Shown here piece by piece: positions 33,790 through 44,022 of a stretch of 64,000 bases of DNA; the first letter of the stretch is position 1, and each line of letters opens with the position of its first letter. Source of the stretch: Friedmanniella luteola. GTDB taxonomy: Bacteria > Actinomycetota > Actinomycetes > Propionibacteriales > Propionibacteriaceae. A program made the position numbers and the translations under genes. The notes beneath the pieces were generated by a model, which saw only the letters and a list, made by a program, of their open reading frames with translations, did no database searches and was not told where the DNA came from. The stretch spans positions 2,728,001 to 2,792,000 of the forward strand of contig NZ_LT629749.1 of the NCBI RefSeq assembly GCF_900105065.1, read 5' to 3'.

Positions 33790-35658
33790 TCACCAGCTGC
33801 TGCTGCCCCCGCCGCCGCCACCGCCACCGGAGAAGCCGCCGCCGCCGAACGAGCTGCCGCCCCCGAAACCGGTGCCGCTGCTGCCCGAGGTGGACGGCGC
33901 CGGGGTGGCCGCCGCCGTCAGGTTCGAGGTGAGGAAGGCGGTGTTGAAGTAGCCGCCGTAGAAGTTGCCGGTGTACCAGGACGGTGTCGTGTCGGGCAGC
34001 CGGCCGGCGGCGGCGAGCTGGCCGCAGAGGTCGGCCCACCGGTCGGCCAGCTCGAAGACGATCGCCCAGGGCAGGTACTTCGAGAAGATGTCCTCCCCCT
34101 CCTCGAACCGCAGCTGGTCGGCCTCGGCGGTGGCCAGGTAGGTCCGGAAGCCCTCGACCTGGTCGCACACGGCGCGCCCGTCGGCGGTCCGCTGGCCGCG
34201 GCGCAGCTTGCTCCGGATGACCAGGTAGGTGACCAGCACCGGCAGCAGCGGCAGCACCACCCAGAGCACCCAGGCGCCCAGGCCGAACGCCGCGAAGGCC
34301 ACCACGGCGATCAGCCCGAACCCGGCGCTGCCCGTCGCCGTGCCCGAGGGCACCTTGCGGAACCAGCCGCGCGCCGTCACCTGGTTGATCACCGAGGTCG
34401 TCATGGCCCGGTGCGCGCTGAGCATGCTGCCGCGCGTGGAGAGGTCGGTCGTGGCGCCCGGCGGCCGGCCGCCGAACACGTCGGTCAGCAGGACCATCTC
34501 GTGGGGGGCGGTGGCCCGGTCCGGGTCCACCAGGGTGACGCGGAAGTCGTCCTCGCTGGTGCTGTGCACCTGCAGGGCGCCGCGGACCGCGAGGTCGACG
34601 ATCGTGGCCGCGGTCTCGCGGGCGTCCACCTGGCCGTCGAGGAGCAGCCCCGCCTCGGCGACCGGGATGCGCGGCGGCGCGAAGGCCACCGGGATGGGGA
34701 GGTCGGGGTCGTTCGGCACGACCCGCGCCGTCTGCCCCGCGTAGGGCGTGGTCCCCGGGGCCAGACCCTCGTAGCGCTGGTCGCGGCCGTGCCGACGCCA
34801 CCACAGCACCCCGACCAGAGGTGACCCGACCAGCAGGCCGAGTCCCGCGACGCCGGCGCCGACCAGCCCCGCCCGCTCCCCCGCACTCAGCTCGGAGCCG
34901 TCCGGCTCGAGGTGCGGGCGGTTGTCGGCGACGAGGCCGGGGGCGATCTTGACGCCGAACGAGAGCCCGCTGCCCTGGGCCACGTCGGTGGCGGCGAACG
35001 CGGCGCCGTCCGCGGTCTTCCGCGCCGTCGGGCACGGCGTGGTGCTCTGCCGCCCGGGCGGACCGACGAAGCAGCTCACCTCCTGCGCCCCGCCGGGCAC
35101 CGCCGCGGTGATCTGCAGGTCCTCGATCCGCGGGTTGCCGAAGCCCGGCGCGTCCCAGAACAGCTCGTCGTAGCCCGGGGAGCCGCGCACCGCCCCCGTC
35201 ACCCGGTAGCTGAGGACATAGGTGGCCGTGGGCCCGCTGATGGTGCGGTCGGGGTCACCGATCCGGACGTTGAGCAGCTCGGTCCGGCCGCCGTCGTCCT
35301 CGGTGGTGCGGGAGGAGTACTGCGTCGACACCGGGTCGGGGCTGCTGACCCGGATGTCCGTCACGTCGTAGACCGCGTCCTGGGTGTCGTCGAAGGGCTC
35401 GCGCTCGACGAGGTCGCGCTGGATGCCGTGGCGACCCGAGTCGGCGCCGAACCGCCAGACGATGGTCTCCTCCACCTGCAGCACCCCGCTGGGCTGGAGG
35501 TCGTAGGCGATGCGGAAGGAGTCGATCTGGTCCTCGGTGGCCGCCAGCGCCGGCGGGGCGGCGACGACGGTGCCGCCCAGCGCGAGCCCGAGGGCGGCCG
35601 AGGCCAGCAGCAGGCGGCGCAGGGCGACGGGGACGAGGGGGCCGGCCCTCCCGCTCAA
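33790..35658 (-). CDS. DUF2207 membrane protein with signal peptide
   Basis: A 622-residue protein of the DUF2207 family. The N-terminus is a signal peptide ([27 protein letters not shown]), followed by an extracytoplasmic beta domain (residues about 40-260), membrane segments at about 265-290 and 430-475, a cytoplasmic domain and an extreme Gly/Ser/Phe-rich tail ending in a tryptophan. Function unknown. The start is TTG at 35658: it overlaps the smpB stop as TTGA and has GGGGGGAG five bases before it, and no ATG or GTG fits between smpB and the signal peptide. So it should be translated in coupling with smpB. Confidence 0.85.
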   Translation of the reverse strand: MSGRAGPLVPVALRRLLLASAALGLALGGTVVAAPPALAATEDQIDSFRIAYDLQPSGVLQVEETIVWRFGADSGRHGIQRDLVEREPFDDTQDAVYDVTDIRVSSPDPVSTQYSSRTTEDDGGRTELLNVRIGDPDRTISGPTATYVLSYRVTGAVRGSPGYDELFWDAPGFGNPRIEDLQITAAVPGGAQEVSCFVGPPGRQSTTPCPTARKTADGAAFAATDVAQGSGLSFGVKIAPGLVADNRPHLEPDGSELSAGERAGLVGAGVAGLGLLVGSPLVGVLWWRRHGRDQRYEGLAPGTTPYAGQTARVVPNDPDLPIPVAFAPPRIPVAEAGLLLDGQVDARETAATIVDLAVRGALQVHSTSEDDFRVTLVDPDRATAPHEMVLLTDVFGGRPPGATTDLSTRGSMLSAHRAMTTSVINQVTARGWFRKVPSGTATGSAGFGLIAVVAFAAFGLGAWVLWVVLPLLPVLVTYLVIRSKLRRGQRTADGRAVCDQVEGFRTYLATAEADQLRFEEGEDIFSKYLPWAIVFELADRWADLCGQLAAAGRLPDTTPSWYTGNFYGGYFNTAFLTSNLTAAATPAPSTSGSSGTGFGGGSSFGGGGFSGGGGGGGGSSSW

Positions 35659-36134
35659 CCCCGCTCCCCCCGGTTGCGGGCGGCCAGCGCGCGCTCGGCC
35701 TCGCGCTTGCCCTCCCGCTCGGACAGGGTCTGGCGCTTGTCGTACTCGCGCTTGCCGGTGGCCAGCGCGATCTCGACCTTGGCGTAGCCGTCGGAGAAGT
35801 AGATGGAGAGCGGGATCAGGGTGGTCCCGGCGCCGGCCAGGTCGCGCTCCAGACGGCTGATCTCGCGACGGTTGAGCAGCAGCTTCCGGGTGCGGCGGGC
35901 GGTGTGGTTGGTCCAGGTGCCGTGGCTGTACTCCGGGATGTGGGCGTTGCGCAGCCACACCTCCCCCTCGTCGACGGTCGCGAAGGCGTCGGCGAGGCTG
36001 GCCCGGCCCTCGCGCAACGACTTGACCTCGGTGCCCCCGAGGACCACGCCCGCCTCGTAGGTGTCCAGGATGTTGTAGTCGTGCCGCGCCTTGCGGTTCT
36101 GCGCGACGGGCTTGACGCCCTTCTCCTTCGGCAT
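35655..36134 (-). CDS. smpB: SsrA-binding protein SmpB
   Basis: A 159-residue Smp[37 protein letters not shown], the beta-barrel core and the basic C-terminal tail [23 protein letters not shown] that enters the empty mRNA channel. It binds tmRNA (ssrA at 32079-32446) and is required for trans-translation. ATG at 36134 is chosen because AGAGGA lies about eight bases before it, and because homologues begin MPKExG; an ATG 16 codons upstream would add a non-conserved tail. It is in the same neighbourhood as ftsE/ftsX, as in mycobacteria. Confidence 0.96.
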   Translation of the reverse strand: MPKEKGVKPVAQNRKARHDYNILDTYEAGVVLGGTEVKSLREGRASLADAFATVDEGEVWLRNAHIPEYSHGTWTNHTARRTRKLLLNRREISRLERDLAGAGTTLIPLSIYFSDGYAKVEIALATGKREYDKRQTLSEREGKREAERALAARNRGERG

Positions 36135-36259
36135 GTCCTCATCCTCTCCGCCGCCGGTCCAGCCCGTGGTGGAGGCCATCACCGCCTGCTCCCCGCGGCA
36201 CCGGCACTCTACCTGCGCGCCGCCCCGGGCCGCTCCGGGCTTTCCGCCCTCCTCGCACC

Positions 36260-37318
36260 TCAGGCGGGGTCGAGCAGGACCTCCCGGCCGGCGGCCGCCG
36301 AGGCGTAGACGGCCTCGACCATCCGGGTCACCGCCACGCCGTCCGCGACCGGCGCCAGCGAGGGCTCCTGCCCCAGGCAGGCGCGGACGAAGTTCCCGAT
36401 CTCGCCGCCGAAGCCCTCGTCGGCGTCGAAGCTGAGGTGGTCGATCTGCGGCGTCAGGTTGACCATCGTGCCGTGCCGCTCCGTGGCGATCCGCAACTCG
36501 GGCTCCACGTCGGCCCCGCCCCGGTCGCCGTGCACCGACACGCTGAGCCGGTCCTCCGGTGCGTGCAGGGAGTAGCTCGCCTCGAGCAGCATCGAGGCCC
36601 CGTTGGCGAAGCGGAGGACGGCGTTGGCCAGGTCCTCGACGGAGCCGGCCCGACCGGTGTCGGTCGCCCGGTAGCGGCGGGGCCCGAGGCCCGGCCGCTC
36701 ACCCAGGCGCGCGTAGGTGTTCCCGCTGACGCTGACCGGCCGGGGCCGGCCCATCAGGTACCAGCCGAGGTCCAGGACGTGGCTGCCGATGTCGATGAGC
36801 GGCCCGCCGCCGGAACGCTCGCGGTCGCCGTACCAGCCGCCGGGGTGACCGGCCCGGCGCAGGTTGGTCGCCCGGGCGTAGTAGATCTCGCCGAGCTCCC
36901 CAGCGTCCACGAACCGCTTGAGCGCCACGACGTTGCCGGAGTACCGGCGGACGAACCCGACCTGGGCCACCCGTCCGCTGGCCACCGCCGCCTCCTCGAC
37001 GGCCACGGCGTCAGCCAGGGTCGTGGCGAGCGGCTTCTCCACCAGCACGTGCCGGCCCGCCTGCAGGACGGCCACCGCCAGCGCGGCGTGCGAGGCGTTC
37101 GCCGTGCAGAGGCTGACGGCCTGCACCCGGTCGTCGGCGAGCAGCTCCTCGACGCTGCCGTGCGCCCGCTCGACGCCGTGCCGCGCCGCCAGGGCGGTGG
37201 CGCGCTCCCGGTGCCGGTCCGCGACCGCGACCACCTCGACCTCCGGCTGCCGCCGGTAGGCGTCGAGGTGCGCGGAGGCGATGCTGCCCGCCCCCAGGAC
37301 CGCCACCCCGAGCGTCAC
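36260..37318 (-). CDS. Gfo/Idh/MocA family oxidoreductase
   Basis: A 352-residue NAD(P)-dependent dehydrogenase of sugar or cyclitol type. The Rossmann motif is [15 protein letters not shown] (residues 6-20), the catalytic lysine lies in VEKPLA and the second catalytic motif is [21 protein letters not shown]. The substrate cannot be inferred (inositol, sugar or glycosylation precursors are common). Start GTG at 37318. It lies between the M23 peptidase and smpB genes on the same strand, with 31 bases to the upstream gene, so it may share their transcript. Confidence 0.9.
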   Translation of the reverse strand: MTLGVAVLGAGSIASAHLDAYRRQPEVEVVAVADRHRERATALAARHGVERAHGSVEELLADDRVQAVSLCTANASHAALAVAVLQAGRHVLVEKPLATTLADAVAVEEAAVASGRVAQVGFVRRYSGNVVALKRFVDAGELGEIYYARATNLRRAGHPGGWYGDRERSGGGPLIDIGSHVLDLGWYLMGRPRPVSVSGNTYARLGERPGLGPRRYRATDTGRAGSVEDLANAVLRFANGASMLLEASYSLHAPEDRLSVSVHGDRGGADVEPELRIATERHGTMVNLTPQIDHLSFDADEGFGGEIGNFVRACLGQEPSLAPVADGVAVTRMVEAVYASAAAGREVLLDPA

Positions 37319-37349
37319 GATCTCACCGTCTGGTCGACGTGCAGGGTTC

Positions 37350-38867
37350 TCAGAACCACGTCATCGGGTTGGTCAGGCCGCCGTTCACCCAGACCATCAG
37401 GTGCAGGTGGCACCCGGTGGAGTACCCGGTGGTGCCGACGTAGCCGATCACCTGGCCCTTGCTGACGTGCTGGCCGACCGAGACGGTGTAGCGGATCGCG
37501 TGGTTGTAGCCGGTGGTGACGAAGCGACCGTCCACCATCCCGTGGTCGATCATCAGCCGGTTGCCGTAGCCGCCGTTGTAGTAGCGCTCGGCCACCCGGC
37601 CGGCGTAGGGCGCGTGGATCGCGGTGCCGCACCCGGCGCCGAAGTCGGTGCCGTCGTGCAGCTTCCAGACGTGCAGCACCGGGTGGAACCGGTTGCCGAA
37701 GGGCGAGGTGATCGGGGCGGACACCGGGTAGCTGAAGCCGTGCGAGGCCGAGCCCCCCGACGAGCTGCCGGCCGAGCTGGACCCGCCCGAGGAGCTGCCA
37801 CCGGAGCTGGACCCACGCGACGAGCTGCTGCCGGCGGCGGACGACCCCCCCGAGGAGGAGCCTCCGGACGACGGGCTGCGCCGCTCGGGCTTGCGGGCCT
37901 GTTCCTCGGCCCGCCGGGCCTCGGCCGCGGCCCGGGCGGCGGCCTTGCGGGCGGCGGCCTGCCGGGCCCGCTGCTCGGCGGCCTGACGGGCGGCCGCCTC
38001 GGCCTTGGCCCTGGCGATGCGGGCGGCGATCCGCTTCTCGACCGAGGCCCGTTCCTGCGCGAGCCTGGCGTACTGGGCGCGGTCCGCGGCGACCTCGTGG
38101 GCGGCGGAGGCCTCGACGGCCGCCTGCTGCTGGACGAGGGCGGCCACGTTGGCCTCCTGGGCGGCGGCCTGCGCCTGCAACGTCTTCTTGACCTGGAGGT
38201 TCGCCGCGGCCTCCTTGCGGGCGGCGGCCACCTGGGCCTCCAGCTCGGCCTGGCGGGCCTTCTCGGCCTCCAGCTCGACCTGGAGCGCCTTGAGCTCCTC
38301 GATGGCCTTGCCGGTCGTGTCGAACATCGTCGTGGACCACTGCAGCCGGGTCTGCAGGTCCGACGTCGAGGTGTTCTCCAGCAGCAGCGCGATCGGCATG
38401 AGGTTGGTCTGCTGCTGGTACTGGTCCCGCACCATGGTGCCGGCCAGCCGCTTCTTCGCGTCGAGCGCCTTCTGGCCTGCGACGACGGCGGCCTTGGCCC
38501 TGGCGAGCTCAGCCTGCGCCTTCTCGAGCTTCGCCGCCATGGCCACGTCCCGGGCCCGGGCGGCCGCGAGCTCGTCCTGGGTGCGGGCCAGCTCCGCGCG
38601 GGCGCCGTCCAGGCGACCCTGGGCCGCGGAGAGAGCGGCGCCGGCGGCAGCCAGCGCCTGGCTCGACTCGGTGAGGTCGCTCTTGCTGCGGGCCATCGCC
38701 TGCGCCACCTGGTCGCGTCGGTCCGACAGGCTGTCGGCGGCGGCGACGGGCACGAAGAGCGCCACCGTCAGGGCCGACGCGACCGACACCGCGAGCACCG
38801 TCACCGAGAGGTGGACGCGCAGCCGTCGGGCCGCCGAGGCCGCCGACGATCCGGCGGGCGTGCTCAT
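37350..38867 (-). CDS. Secreted M23 peptidase with long coiled coil, possible FtsEX partner
   Basis: About 505 residues. A signal peptide (about 18-45) leads into a coiled coil of roughly 260 residues, then a Ser/Gly-rich linker, and an M23 lysostaphin-type domain (377-505) with zinc ligands His404/Asp408 in HDGTD and His487/His489 in GCHLHLM. Such EnvC-like architecture next to ftsEX suggests a peptidoglycan hydrolase or activator controlled by FtsEX during division (inference). ATG 38867 gives a normal signal peptide but has no ribosome binding site; a GTG at 38972 with GGGAG six bases before it would add 35 residues, so the start is open. Confidence 0.85.
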   Translation of the reverse strand: MSTPAGSSAASAARRLRVHLSVTVLAVSVASALTVALFVPVAAADSLSDRRDQVAQAMARSKSDLTESSQALAAAGAALSAAQGRLDGARAELARTQDELAAARARDVAMAAKLEKAQAELARAKAAVVAGQKALDAKKRLAGTMVRDQYQQQTNLMPIALLLENTSTSDLQTRLQWSTTMFDTTGKAIEELKALQVELEAEKARQAELEAQVAAARKEAAANLQVKKTLQAQAAAQEANVAALVQQQAAVEASAAHEVAADRAQYARLAQERASVEKRIAARIARAKAEAAARQAAEQRARQAAARKAAARAAAEARRAEEQARKPERRSPSSGGSSSGGSSAAGSSSSRGSSSGGSSSGGSSSAGSSSGGSASHGFSYPVSAPITSPFGNRFHPVLHVWKLHDGTDFGAGCGTAIHAPYAGRVAERYYNGGYGNRLMIDHGMVDGRFVTTGYNHAIRYTVSVGQHVSKGQVIGYVGTTGYSTGCHLHLMVWVNGGLTNPMTWF

Positions 38868-39075
38868 GCGGAGGCGTCCGAAGACTGACCTCAGCCGTGC
38901 GAAGCGACCACCGTGAGGTGCACCGCTGTCGCCCGGAACGTCACAGGTGACGTGGGGAAGATCCGGAACCACAGCCATCTCCCAATCCCAGTTGATGTCT
39001 CCACCAACCAGGACCCGAGGACGTTCTCGCCCTCGACCCCGACCCTCGAGTTGAGACTGAGGGTTACCTCGGAAC

Positions 39076-39990
39076 TCAGACTCTCAAGTACTTCCTGGTG
39101 GTGACTAGCGTGGGGACTATAGACAGGACGAGCCCGACGGCGGCAACCCCCGCCATCGCCCATCCCGCCTGGGACCAGCCAATCCAAGGTAAAGCCTGCA
39201 GTGAGACTTCAGCTTTACGCATGATGACGAAGTAAACGCCTGATGCCAGTGTTGCGCAGGCCAACCCGGCTCCGATGACCGCGGAGATCAGCGCTTCCAG
39301 AAGGAAGGGCAACGTGATATAGAGGTTGCTCGCCCCGACCAGCCGCATGATCCCGATCTCCCGGCGGCGCGCGAAGGTGGCCAGCCGGATCGTGTTCCCG
39401 ATCTGCAGGGCGGCCGCGAAGAGCAGCAGCGCCGAGGCGCCGAGGGTGCCCCACTGCAGCAGGTTCAGCCAGCTGAAGAAGGGGTCCAGGTACTGCCGCA
39501 GGTCCTGCACCTTCTGCACGCCCTTGAGCCCGATCACCGAGCTGACGACACCCTGGTACTGCTCGGGGTCCTTGAGCTTGACCCGGAACGACTCCTGCAT
39601 CTGGTCGACGGTCAGCGAGTCGCGGATCGGGGAGCCGGCGTAGGCCTTGGTGAACTCCTCGTAGGCGTCCTCCTTGCTCTCGAAGAACACCCCCTCCGGC
39701 GCCACCTCGGGGTTCGCGACGAGGGTCTGGCGGATCAGGTCCTTCTGCGCGTCCGTCGCCCCCTGGCCCGGGTCGCAGTTGTCGCCCTGGACGTCAGGGG
39801 TGCAGAGGAAGATCGAGATCTCGATCTTGTCGTACCAGTCGCCCTTCATCAGGTCGACCTGCTGGTTGGCCAGCAGCCCCGCACCGAAGAGGGAGAGGGA
39901 CACCCACATCGTCATGATGACCGCGAGGGTCATCGTGAGGTTCTGACGGAGACCGGCGGCGGTCTCGGAGAAGATATGGCGGAAACGCAT
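39076..39990 (-). CDS. ftsX: Cell division protein FtsX
   Basis: A 304-residue membrane subunit of the FtsEX complex. There is a first membrane segment at about 20-42, a large extracytoplasmic loop with two cysteines (CTPDVQGDNC) that contacts peptidoglycan hydrolases, and three C-terminal segments with the FtsX motif IRLATFARRREIGIMRLVGAS. FtsEX couples ATP use to cell-wall hydrolysis at the septum. It follows ftsE by 65 bases. The 3' quarter (39076 to about 39330) uses codons rare elsewhere in the window (ATA, CTA, AGA, AAA, TCA) and is clearly lower in GC. Confidence 0.95.
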   Translation of the reverse strand: MRFRHIFSETAAGLRQNLTMTLAVIMTMWVSLSLFGAGLLANQQVDLMKGDWYDKIEISIFLCTPDVQGDNCDPGQGATDAQKDLIRQTLVANPEVAPEGVFFESKEDAYEEFTKAYAGSPIRDSLTVDQMQESFRVKLKDPEQYQGVVSSVIGLKGVQKVQDLRQYLDPFFSWLNLLQWGTLGASALLLFAAALQIGNTIRLATFARRREIGIMRLVGASNLYITLPFLLEALISAVIGAGLACATLASGVYFVIMRKAEVSLQALPWIGWSQAGWAMAGVAAVGLVLSIVPTLVTTRKYLRV

Positions 39991-40055
39991 CTGCAGTCCT
40001 CAGTCGTGCGGGTGGGTGCGGGCGGCGCGGGGGCCGGCCACCGGGACGGGCCGGC

Positions 40056-40742
40056 TCACTGGTAGCCGTAGACGCCCTTGCTCTGGTCGCGGACGACCTG
40101 TCCGTCGTCGAGCTCGATGACGCGCTTGCGCATCTGGTCGACGATCGTCGAGTCGTGGGTGGCCATCAGCACGGTGGTGTCGGCCCGGTTGATGCGGTCG
40201 AGCAGCTTCATGATGCCCACGCTCGTGGCCGGGTCGAGGTTCCCGGTGGGCTCGTCGGCGATCAGGATCATCGGCCGGTTGACGAAGGCGCGGGCGATGG
40301 CGACGCGCTGCTGCTCACCGCCGGAGAGCTCCTCGGGCAGCCGGCCGCCCTTGCCGTCCAGTCCGACCAGCTCCAGCACCTCGGGCACGACCCGCTTGAT
40401 CGTGGAGGCGGGCTTGCCGATCACCTGGAGGGCGAAGGCCACGTTCTCGGTGACGGTCTTGTTCGGCAGCAACCGGAAGTCCTGGAACACGGTGCCGATC
40501 TGACGCCGCATCGCGGGGATCTTCCAGCTGTGCAGCTTGTTCAGCTCCCGGCCGGCCACGAACACCTTGCCGCGGGTCGACCGCTGCTCCCGCAGGATGA
40601 GCCGCAGGAAGGTGGACTTGCCCGAACCCGAGGCCCCGACGAGGAAGACGAACTCCCCCTTGTCGATGTCGACGCTGACGTCGTCGAGCGCGGACCTCCG
40701 CTGCCCGTCGTAGGTCTTGGTCACACCCTCGAAACGAATCAC
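40056..40742 (-). CDS. ftsE: Cell division ATP-binding protein FtsE
   Basis: A 228-residue ABC ATPase: Walker [11 protein letters not shown]-loop VFQDFRLLP, signature [15 protein letters not shown], Walker [13 protein letters not shown] and the switch histidine MATHD. With FtsX it forms a mechanotransmitting complex at the division site. The GTG start begins [10 protein letters not shown], as in other actinobacteria. It is the first gene of the ftsE-ftsX pair and lies 135 bases downstream of prfB on the same strand. Confidence 0.97.
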   Translation of the reverse strand: MIRFEGVTKTYDGQRRSALDDVSVDIDKGEFVFLVGASGSGKSTFLRLILREQRSTRGKVFVAGRELNKLHSWKIPAMRRQIGTVFQDFRLLPNKTVTENVAFALQVIGKPASTIKRVVPEVLELVGLDGKGGRLPEELSGGEQQRVAIARAFVNRPMILIADEPTGNLDPATSVGIMKLLDRINRADTTVLMATHDSTIVDQMRKRVIELDDGQVVRDQSKGVYGYQ

Positions 40743-40877
40743 TGCCCTGCCTCTGCACCCGTTGACGTCTCCGACGGCATCGCGTGCGGCGCCGGACGGC
40801 CAGGGACGAGTCTAGGTGAACGACCCGTGCCCACCCGGTTCCGCGCGGGCGCGCGCGTCGGGCGGGGTGCGGCAGCC

Positions 40878-41993
40878 TCAGCTGGCGGCGAGCTCGCTCG
40901 TGCGGCGCCAGCGGATCCCGGAGTCGATGAAGCCGTCGATGTCGCCGTCGAAGACCGCGTCCGGGCTGGAGACCTCGAAGTCGGTCCGCAGGTCCTTCAC
41001 CATCTGGTAGGGGTGCAGCACGTAGGAGCGCATCTGGGAGCCCCAGCTGTTGCTGCCGTCACCCTTGAGGGCGTTCATCTCGGTCTCGCGGTCGTGCCGG
41101 ACCTTCTCCAGCAGCCGGGACTGCAGCACCCGGAGGGCGGCGGCCTTGTTCTGCAGCTGGGACTTCTCGTTCTGGCAGGAGACGACGATGCCCGTCGGCA
41201 GGTGGGTGATGCGGACGGCCGAGTCGGTGGTGTTGACGCTCTGCCCGCCGGGCCCGGAGGAGCGGAAGACGTCGATCCGCAGCTCGCCCTCCGGGATGTC
41301 GATGTGGTCGGTGGCCTCGGTCACCGGGAGCACCTCGACGCCGGCGAAGGAGGTCTGGCGGCGGCCCTGGTTGTCGAAGGGCGAGATCCGCACCAGCCGG
41401 TGGGTGCCCTGCTCGACCGACAGCGTGCCGTAGGCGAACGGGGCCTTGACCGCGAAGGTGGCGGACTTGATGCCCGCCTCCTCGGCGTAGGAGGTGTCGT
41501 AGACCTCCGTCGGGTAGCGGTGCCGCTCGGCCCAGCGCAGGTACATCCGCAGCAGCATGGCGGCGAAGTCGGCCGCGTCGATCCCGCCCGCCTCGGAGCG
41601 GATGGTGACCAGCGCCTCGCGCTCGTCGTACTCACCCGCCAGCAGCGTGCGGACCTCGAGGGCCTCGATCGAGCGCTGCAGGGCGGTGAGCTCGGTCTCG
41701 GCCTCCGCCATGCTGGCGGCGTCGCCCTCCTCCTGGCCGAGCTCGACCAGCACGGCCAGGTCGTCGAGCCGGGACCGCAGCGCCTCGACCCGGTCGACGT
41801 CGGACTGCAGCGCGGACAGCCGCGAGGTGACGCGCTGGGCGTTGTCGGTGTCGTCCCACAGGTCGGGCGCGGAGACCGCCTCCTGGAGCTCGGCGATCTC
41901 CACCTTGAGCCCCGCGGGGTCGATGACGGCCTCGATCGAGCTCAACGACATGTCGAGCGTTGCGAGGTCTGCGGAGAAGTCTGGGCCAGCCAC
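40878..41993 (-). CDS. prfB: Peptide chain release factor 2
   Basis: A 371-residue RF2 that ends translation at UGA and UAA. Codon recognition uses SPF (204-206) and peptide release uses GGQ (249-251). The start GTG at 41993 has GGAGG four bases before it. There is no internal UGA frameshift site near codon 26 as in E. coli prfB: the frame is open from the start, so the autoregulatory frameshift is absent. The divergent ROK kinase gene begins 140 bases away. The prfB-ftsE-ftsX-smpB order matches mycobacteria. Confidence 0.96.
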   Translation of the reverse strand: MAGPDFSADLATLDMSLSSIEAVIDPAGLKVEIAELQEAVSAPDLWDDTDNAQRVTSRLSALQSDVDRVEALRSRLDDLAVLVELGQEEGDAASMAEAETELTALQRSIEALEVRTLLAGEYDEREALVTIRSEAGGIDAADFAAMLLRMYLRWAERHRYPTEVYDTSYAEEAGIKSATFAVKAPFAYGTLSVEQGTHRLVRISPFDNQGRRQTSFAGVEVLPVTEATDHIDIPEGELRIDVFRSSGPGGQSVNTTDSAVRITHLPTGIVVSCQNEKSQLQNKAAALRVLQSRLLEKVRHDRETEMNALKGDGSNSWGSQMRSYVLHPYQMVKDLRTDFEVSSPDAVFDGDIDGFIDSGIRWRRTSELAAS

Positions 41994-42132
41994 GGTCCTC
42001 CACTCTACTGAGTCGGTGGCCTCGTCGCCGCCGGGGAGGCCCGCCGCCGGCCGTCCCCCTCGGCGCGGGCGCCGGACACTAGGCTGCCGGGGCGCCCGCC
42101 ACCCGGGGCGGGCGAGGCTGGGAGGACGTGGC

Positions 42133-43059
42133 ATGAGCGAGCAGGTGCTGGCCGTCGACATCGGCGGGACCAAGATCGCGGTGGCGCTGGTCGACGACCA
42201 GGGCGCGCTGGGTGCGAGCACGGTCCGGCCGACGCCGCGCTCGGACGACGCCGACGAGGTGTTCAGCCCGGCCGCCGAGGCCATCCGGGCCGTCCTCGCC
42301 GACCGGCCGGCCGGGGCGCCGCTGCGGGTGGGCATCGGCAGCGCCGGTCCGGTGGACACGCCCGCGGGCACGATCTCCCCGGTCAACATCGGCGCCTGGC
42401 GCGGCTTCCCGGTGGTCGCGCGGGTGGCGGCCGTCGTCGAGGAGGTCACCGGCGAGAGCCCGGTCGTCGGGCTGGCGGGCGACGGGCACTGCTTCGCGCT
42501 GGGCGAGCACTGGCTGGGGGCCGCCCGCGACGTCGACACGATGGTGGGTCTCGTGCTCTCCACCGGCGTCGGCGGCGGCGCGGTGATCGACAACCGGCTG
42601 TTCGCCGGCAGCACGGGCAACGCCGTGCACCTCGGCCACATCAGCGTCAACGCCTGGGGGCCCCGCTGCGTCTGCGGCTGCCACGGCTGCACCGAGATGT
42701 ACGCCCGCGGGCCCGCGATGGTGGCCGCGGCGCAGGAGCGGGGCTGGGTCGGCGAGGACGCGAAGGCGCTGACGGCCGATGCCCGCGCCGGCGACCCGGT
42801 CGCCCAGGAGGTGATCGAGATCGGCATGCGGGCCCTGGCGGCCGGGATCGCGACGACCGCGACGGAGCTGGACGTCCGCACCTTCGTGGTGGGGGGTGGT
42901 GTGTCGAAGGCCGGCGAGGTGGTCTTCGAGCCGCTGCGCCGCCACCTGCGCGCGTTCGCGGTGCTCGACTACGTCCGCGACCTCGAGGTCCGGCCGGCCG
43001 TGCTGGAGAACGCCGGCCTGCTCGGTGCCGCAGCCCTGGCCTTCACCCTCGACCGCTGA
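42133..43059 (+). CDS. ROK-family sugar kinase
   Basis: A 308-residue ROK protein without an N-terminal HTH, hence a kinase rather than a repressor. The ATP motif is DIGGTK (9-14), and the ROK zinc site is HxxxH-type His166/His169 with the cysteine cluster [10 protein letters not shown] (179-187). Glucose or N-acylsugar phosphorylation is likely; GHISV and VNIGAW are glucokinase-like, but the substrate is uncertain. ATG 42133 has GGAGG seven bases before it. A TAGGCT box at about 42080 may be its -10. Confidence 0.88.
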   Translation: MSEQVLAVDIGGTKIAVALVDDQGALGASTVRPTPRSDDADEVFSPAAEAIRAVLADRPAGAPLRVGIGSAGPVDTPAGTISPVNIGAWRGFPVVARVAAVVEEVTGESPVVGLAGDGHCFALGEHWLGAARDVDTMVGLVLSTGVGGGAVIDNRLFAGSTGNAVHLGHISVNAWGPRCVCGCHGCTEMYARGPAMVAAAQERGWVGEDAKALTADARAGDPVAQEVIEIGMRALAAGIATTATELDVRTFVVGGGVSKAGEVVFEPLRRHLRAFAVLDYVRDLEVRPAVLENAGLLGAAALAFTLDR

Positions 43060-43203
43060 GCGCGCCGCACCCCAGGAGAGTGCCGGTCGTGGCGTGCGGG
43101 TGACCACGCGGCCACCGGTCGCAGTACCGAGGCAGTCACCGACCACGAGACGTGAGGGCAACACCGACCGGGCGACGACGTCGACCGGGGGCACAGGCCG
43201 ACC

Positions 43204-43220
43204 CGCCCCCGAGCGGGGCG
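43204..43220. terminator. Short GC hairpin between convergent genes
   Basis: CGCCCC / GGGGCG (arms 43204-43209 and 43215-43220) with a five-base loop lies in the 189-base gap between the ROK kinase and the convergent membrane-protein gene. Nothing else is recognisable in that gap. Confidence 0.45.
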
Positions 43221-43248
43221 AGGAGAGAGGGCACAGCCCGCCTCTCCC

Positions 43249-43698
43249 CTACTCCTCCTCGTCGCGCTGCAGCTCCTCGATCCTCACGAACCGGTCGTCG
43301 CCGCGCGGGCGGCGTTGGGGCCAGTCGCTGACCCACACCACGGCGAAGGCCCCGAGCGAGCAGAGCAGGGCGAGCACGGGACCGAAGACGGCCAGCCACA
43401 CCGCGGCGAAGCCGACCACGACCAGCCCGAGCACGACGACCAGCGCGCGGGTGGTCATCCGGCCGTGCCGGGCCCGGTGGGCGACGTAGGCCACCCACGG
43501 CAGCATGGCCAGCAGCACGACGACGAGTGCGAAGCGCGAGAGCTGTCCGGAGAAGGCGCCGGCGGTGAGGCGCAGCATGCCGGTCAGGCTGAGCAGGCCC
43601 GTCAGGCCACCGGCGAGCAGGGCGGTCGACCGCGAGACGGCCGGCCGCAGCGACCCGGTGGGCCCCCCGGCCAGGGGGGCAGCGGACGGCGTGGCCAC
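43249..43698 (-). CDS. Hypothetical membrane protein
   Basis: About 149 residues with three to four hydrophobic segments and a charged C-terminal tail (DDRFVRIEELQRDEEE). I do not recognise a family. GTG at 43698 (VATPSAAPLAGG) is chosen because AGGGGA lies six bases before it; an ATG 13 codons upstream (43737) is an alternative. It is divergent from the tRNA-Val gene. Confidence 0.65.
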   Translation of the reverse strand: MATPSAAPLAGGPTGSLRPAVSRSTALLAGGLTGLLSLTGMLRLTAGAFSGQLSRFALVVVLLAMLPWVAYVAHRARHGRMTTRALVVVLGLVVVGFAAVWLAVFGPVLALLCSLGAFAVVWVSDWPQRRPRGDDRFVRIEELQRDEEE

Positions 43699-43813
43699 GG
43701 CGGTCCCCTCTCGGCTCGGTCGGCAGCGGCGGTGCACGACACCGGCACCCCTGAGGTCAACCTAGTGCAGGAGCGCCGTCGGCCCGAGGGCGACGGGCCG
43801 CGTCGACCGACGC

Positions 43814-43842
43814 TTGGCGGGGCGGGTGCCGGGCACTAGTCT
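43814..43842 (+). promoter_or_regulatory. Promoter of tRNA-Val
   Basis: TTGGCG (43814-43819), a 17-base spacer and TAGTCT (43837-43842) place transcription start at about 43849, some 40 bases before the mature tRNA. This is a good housekeeping-sigma promoter match. Confidence 0.65.
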
Positions 43843-43889
43843 GAGCGGCCGACCCGGGGCCGGAGTCCGACCCGCGGGCTCGACGACCC

Positions 43890-43963
43890 GGGAACATAGC
43901 TCAGCTGGTTAGAGCACCTGTCTTACAAACAGGGGGTCGGGGGTTCGAGTCCCTCTGTTCCCA
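43890..43963 (+). tRNA. tRNA-Val (TAC)
   Basis: A 74-base tRNA cloverleaf: acceptor GGGAACA paired with TGTTCCC, D-arm GCTCAGCTGGTTAGAGC, anticodon stem CCTGT/ACAGG with loop CTTACAA (anticodon TAC, 43924-43926), and T-arm GGGGGTTCGAGTCCCTC. Discriminator A at 43963; CCA is not encoded. It reads GUA and GUG valine codons. Confidence 0.97.
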
Positions 43964-44022
43964 CCGCTGCGCGTGCGTGCCCACCCGGGAGCGACCGGCA
44001 TCCGCCGCGACGGACCCGCCGA

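Noticed and set aside
37741-37870. Tandem repeat or CRISPR-like signal in the Ser/Gly-rich part of the M23 gene
   Set aside because: It is an in-frame low-complexity linker between coiled coil and peptidase domain, with irregular units.
38868-39075. A c-di-AMP (ydaO-type) riboswitch before the M23 peptidase, as found before many actinobacterial wall hydrolases
   Set aside because: I could not find the conserved ydaO core segments in this gap.
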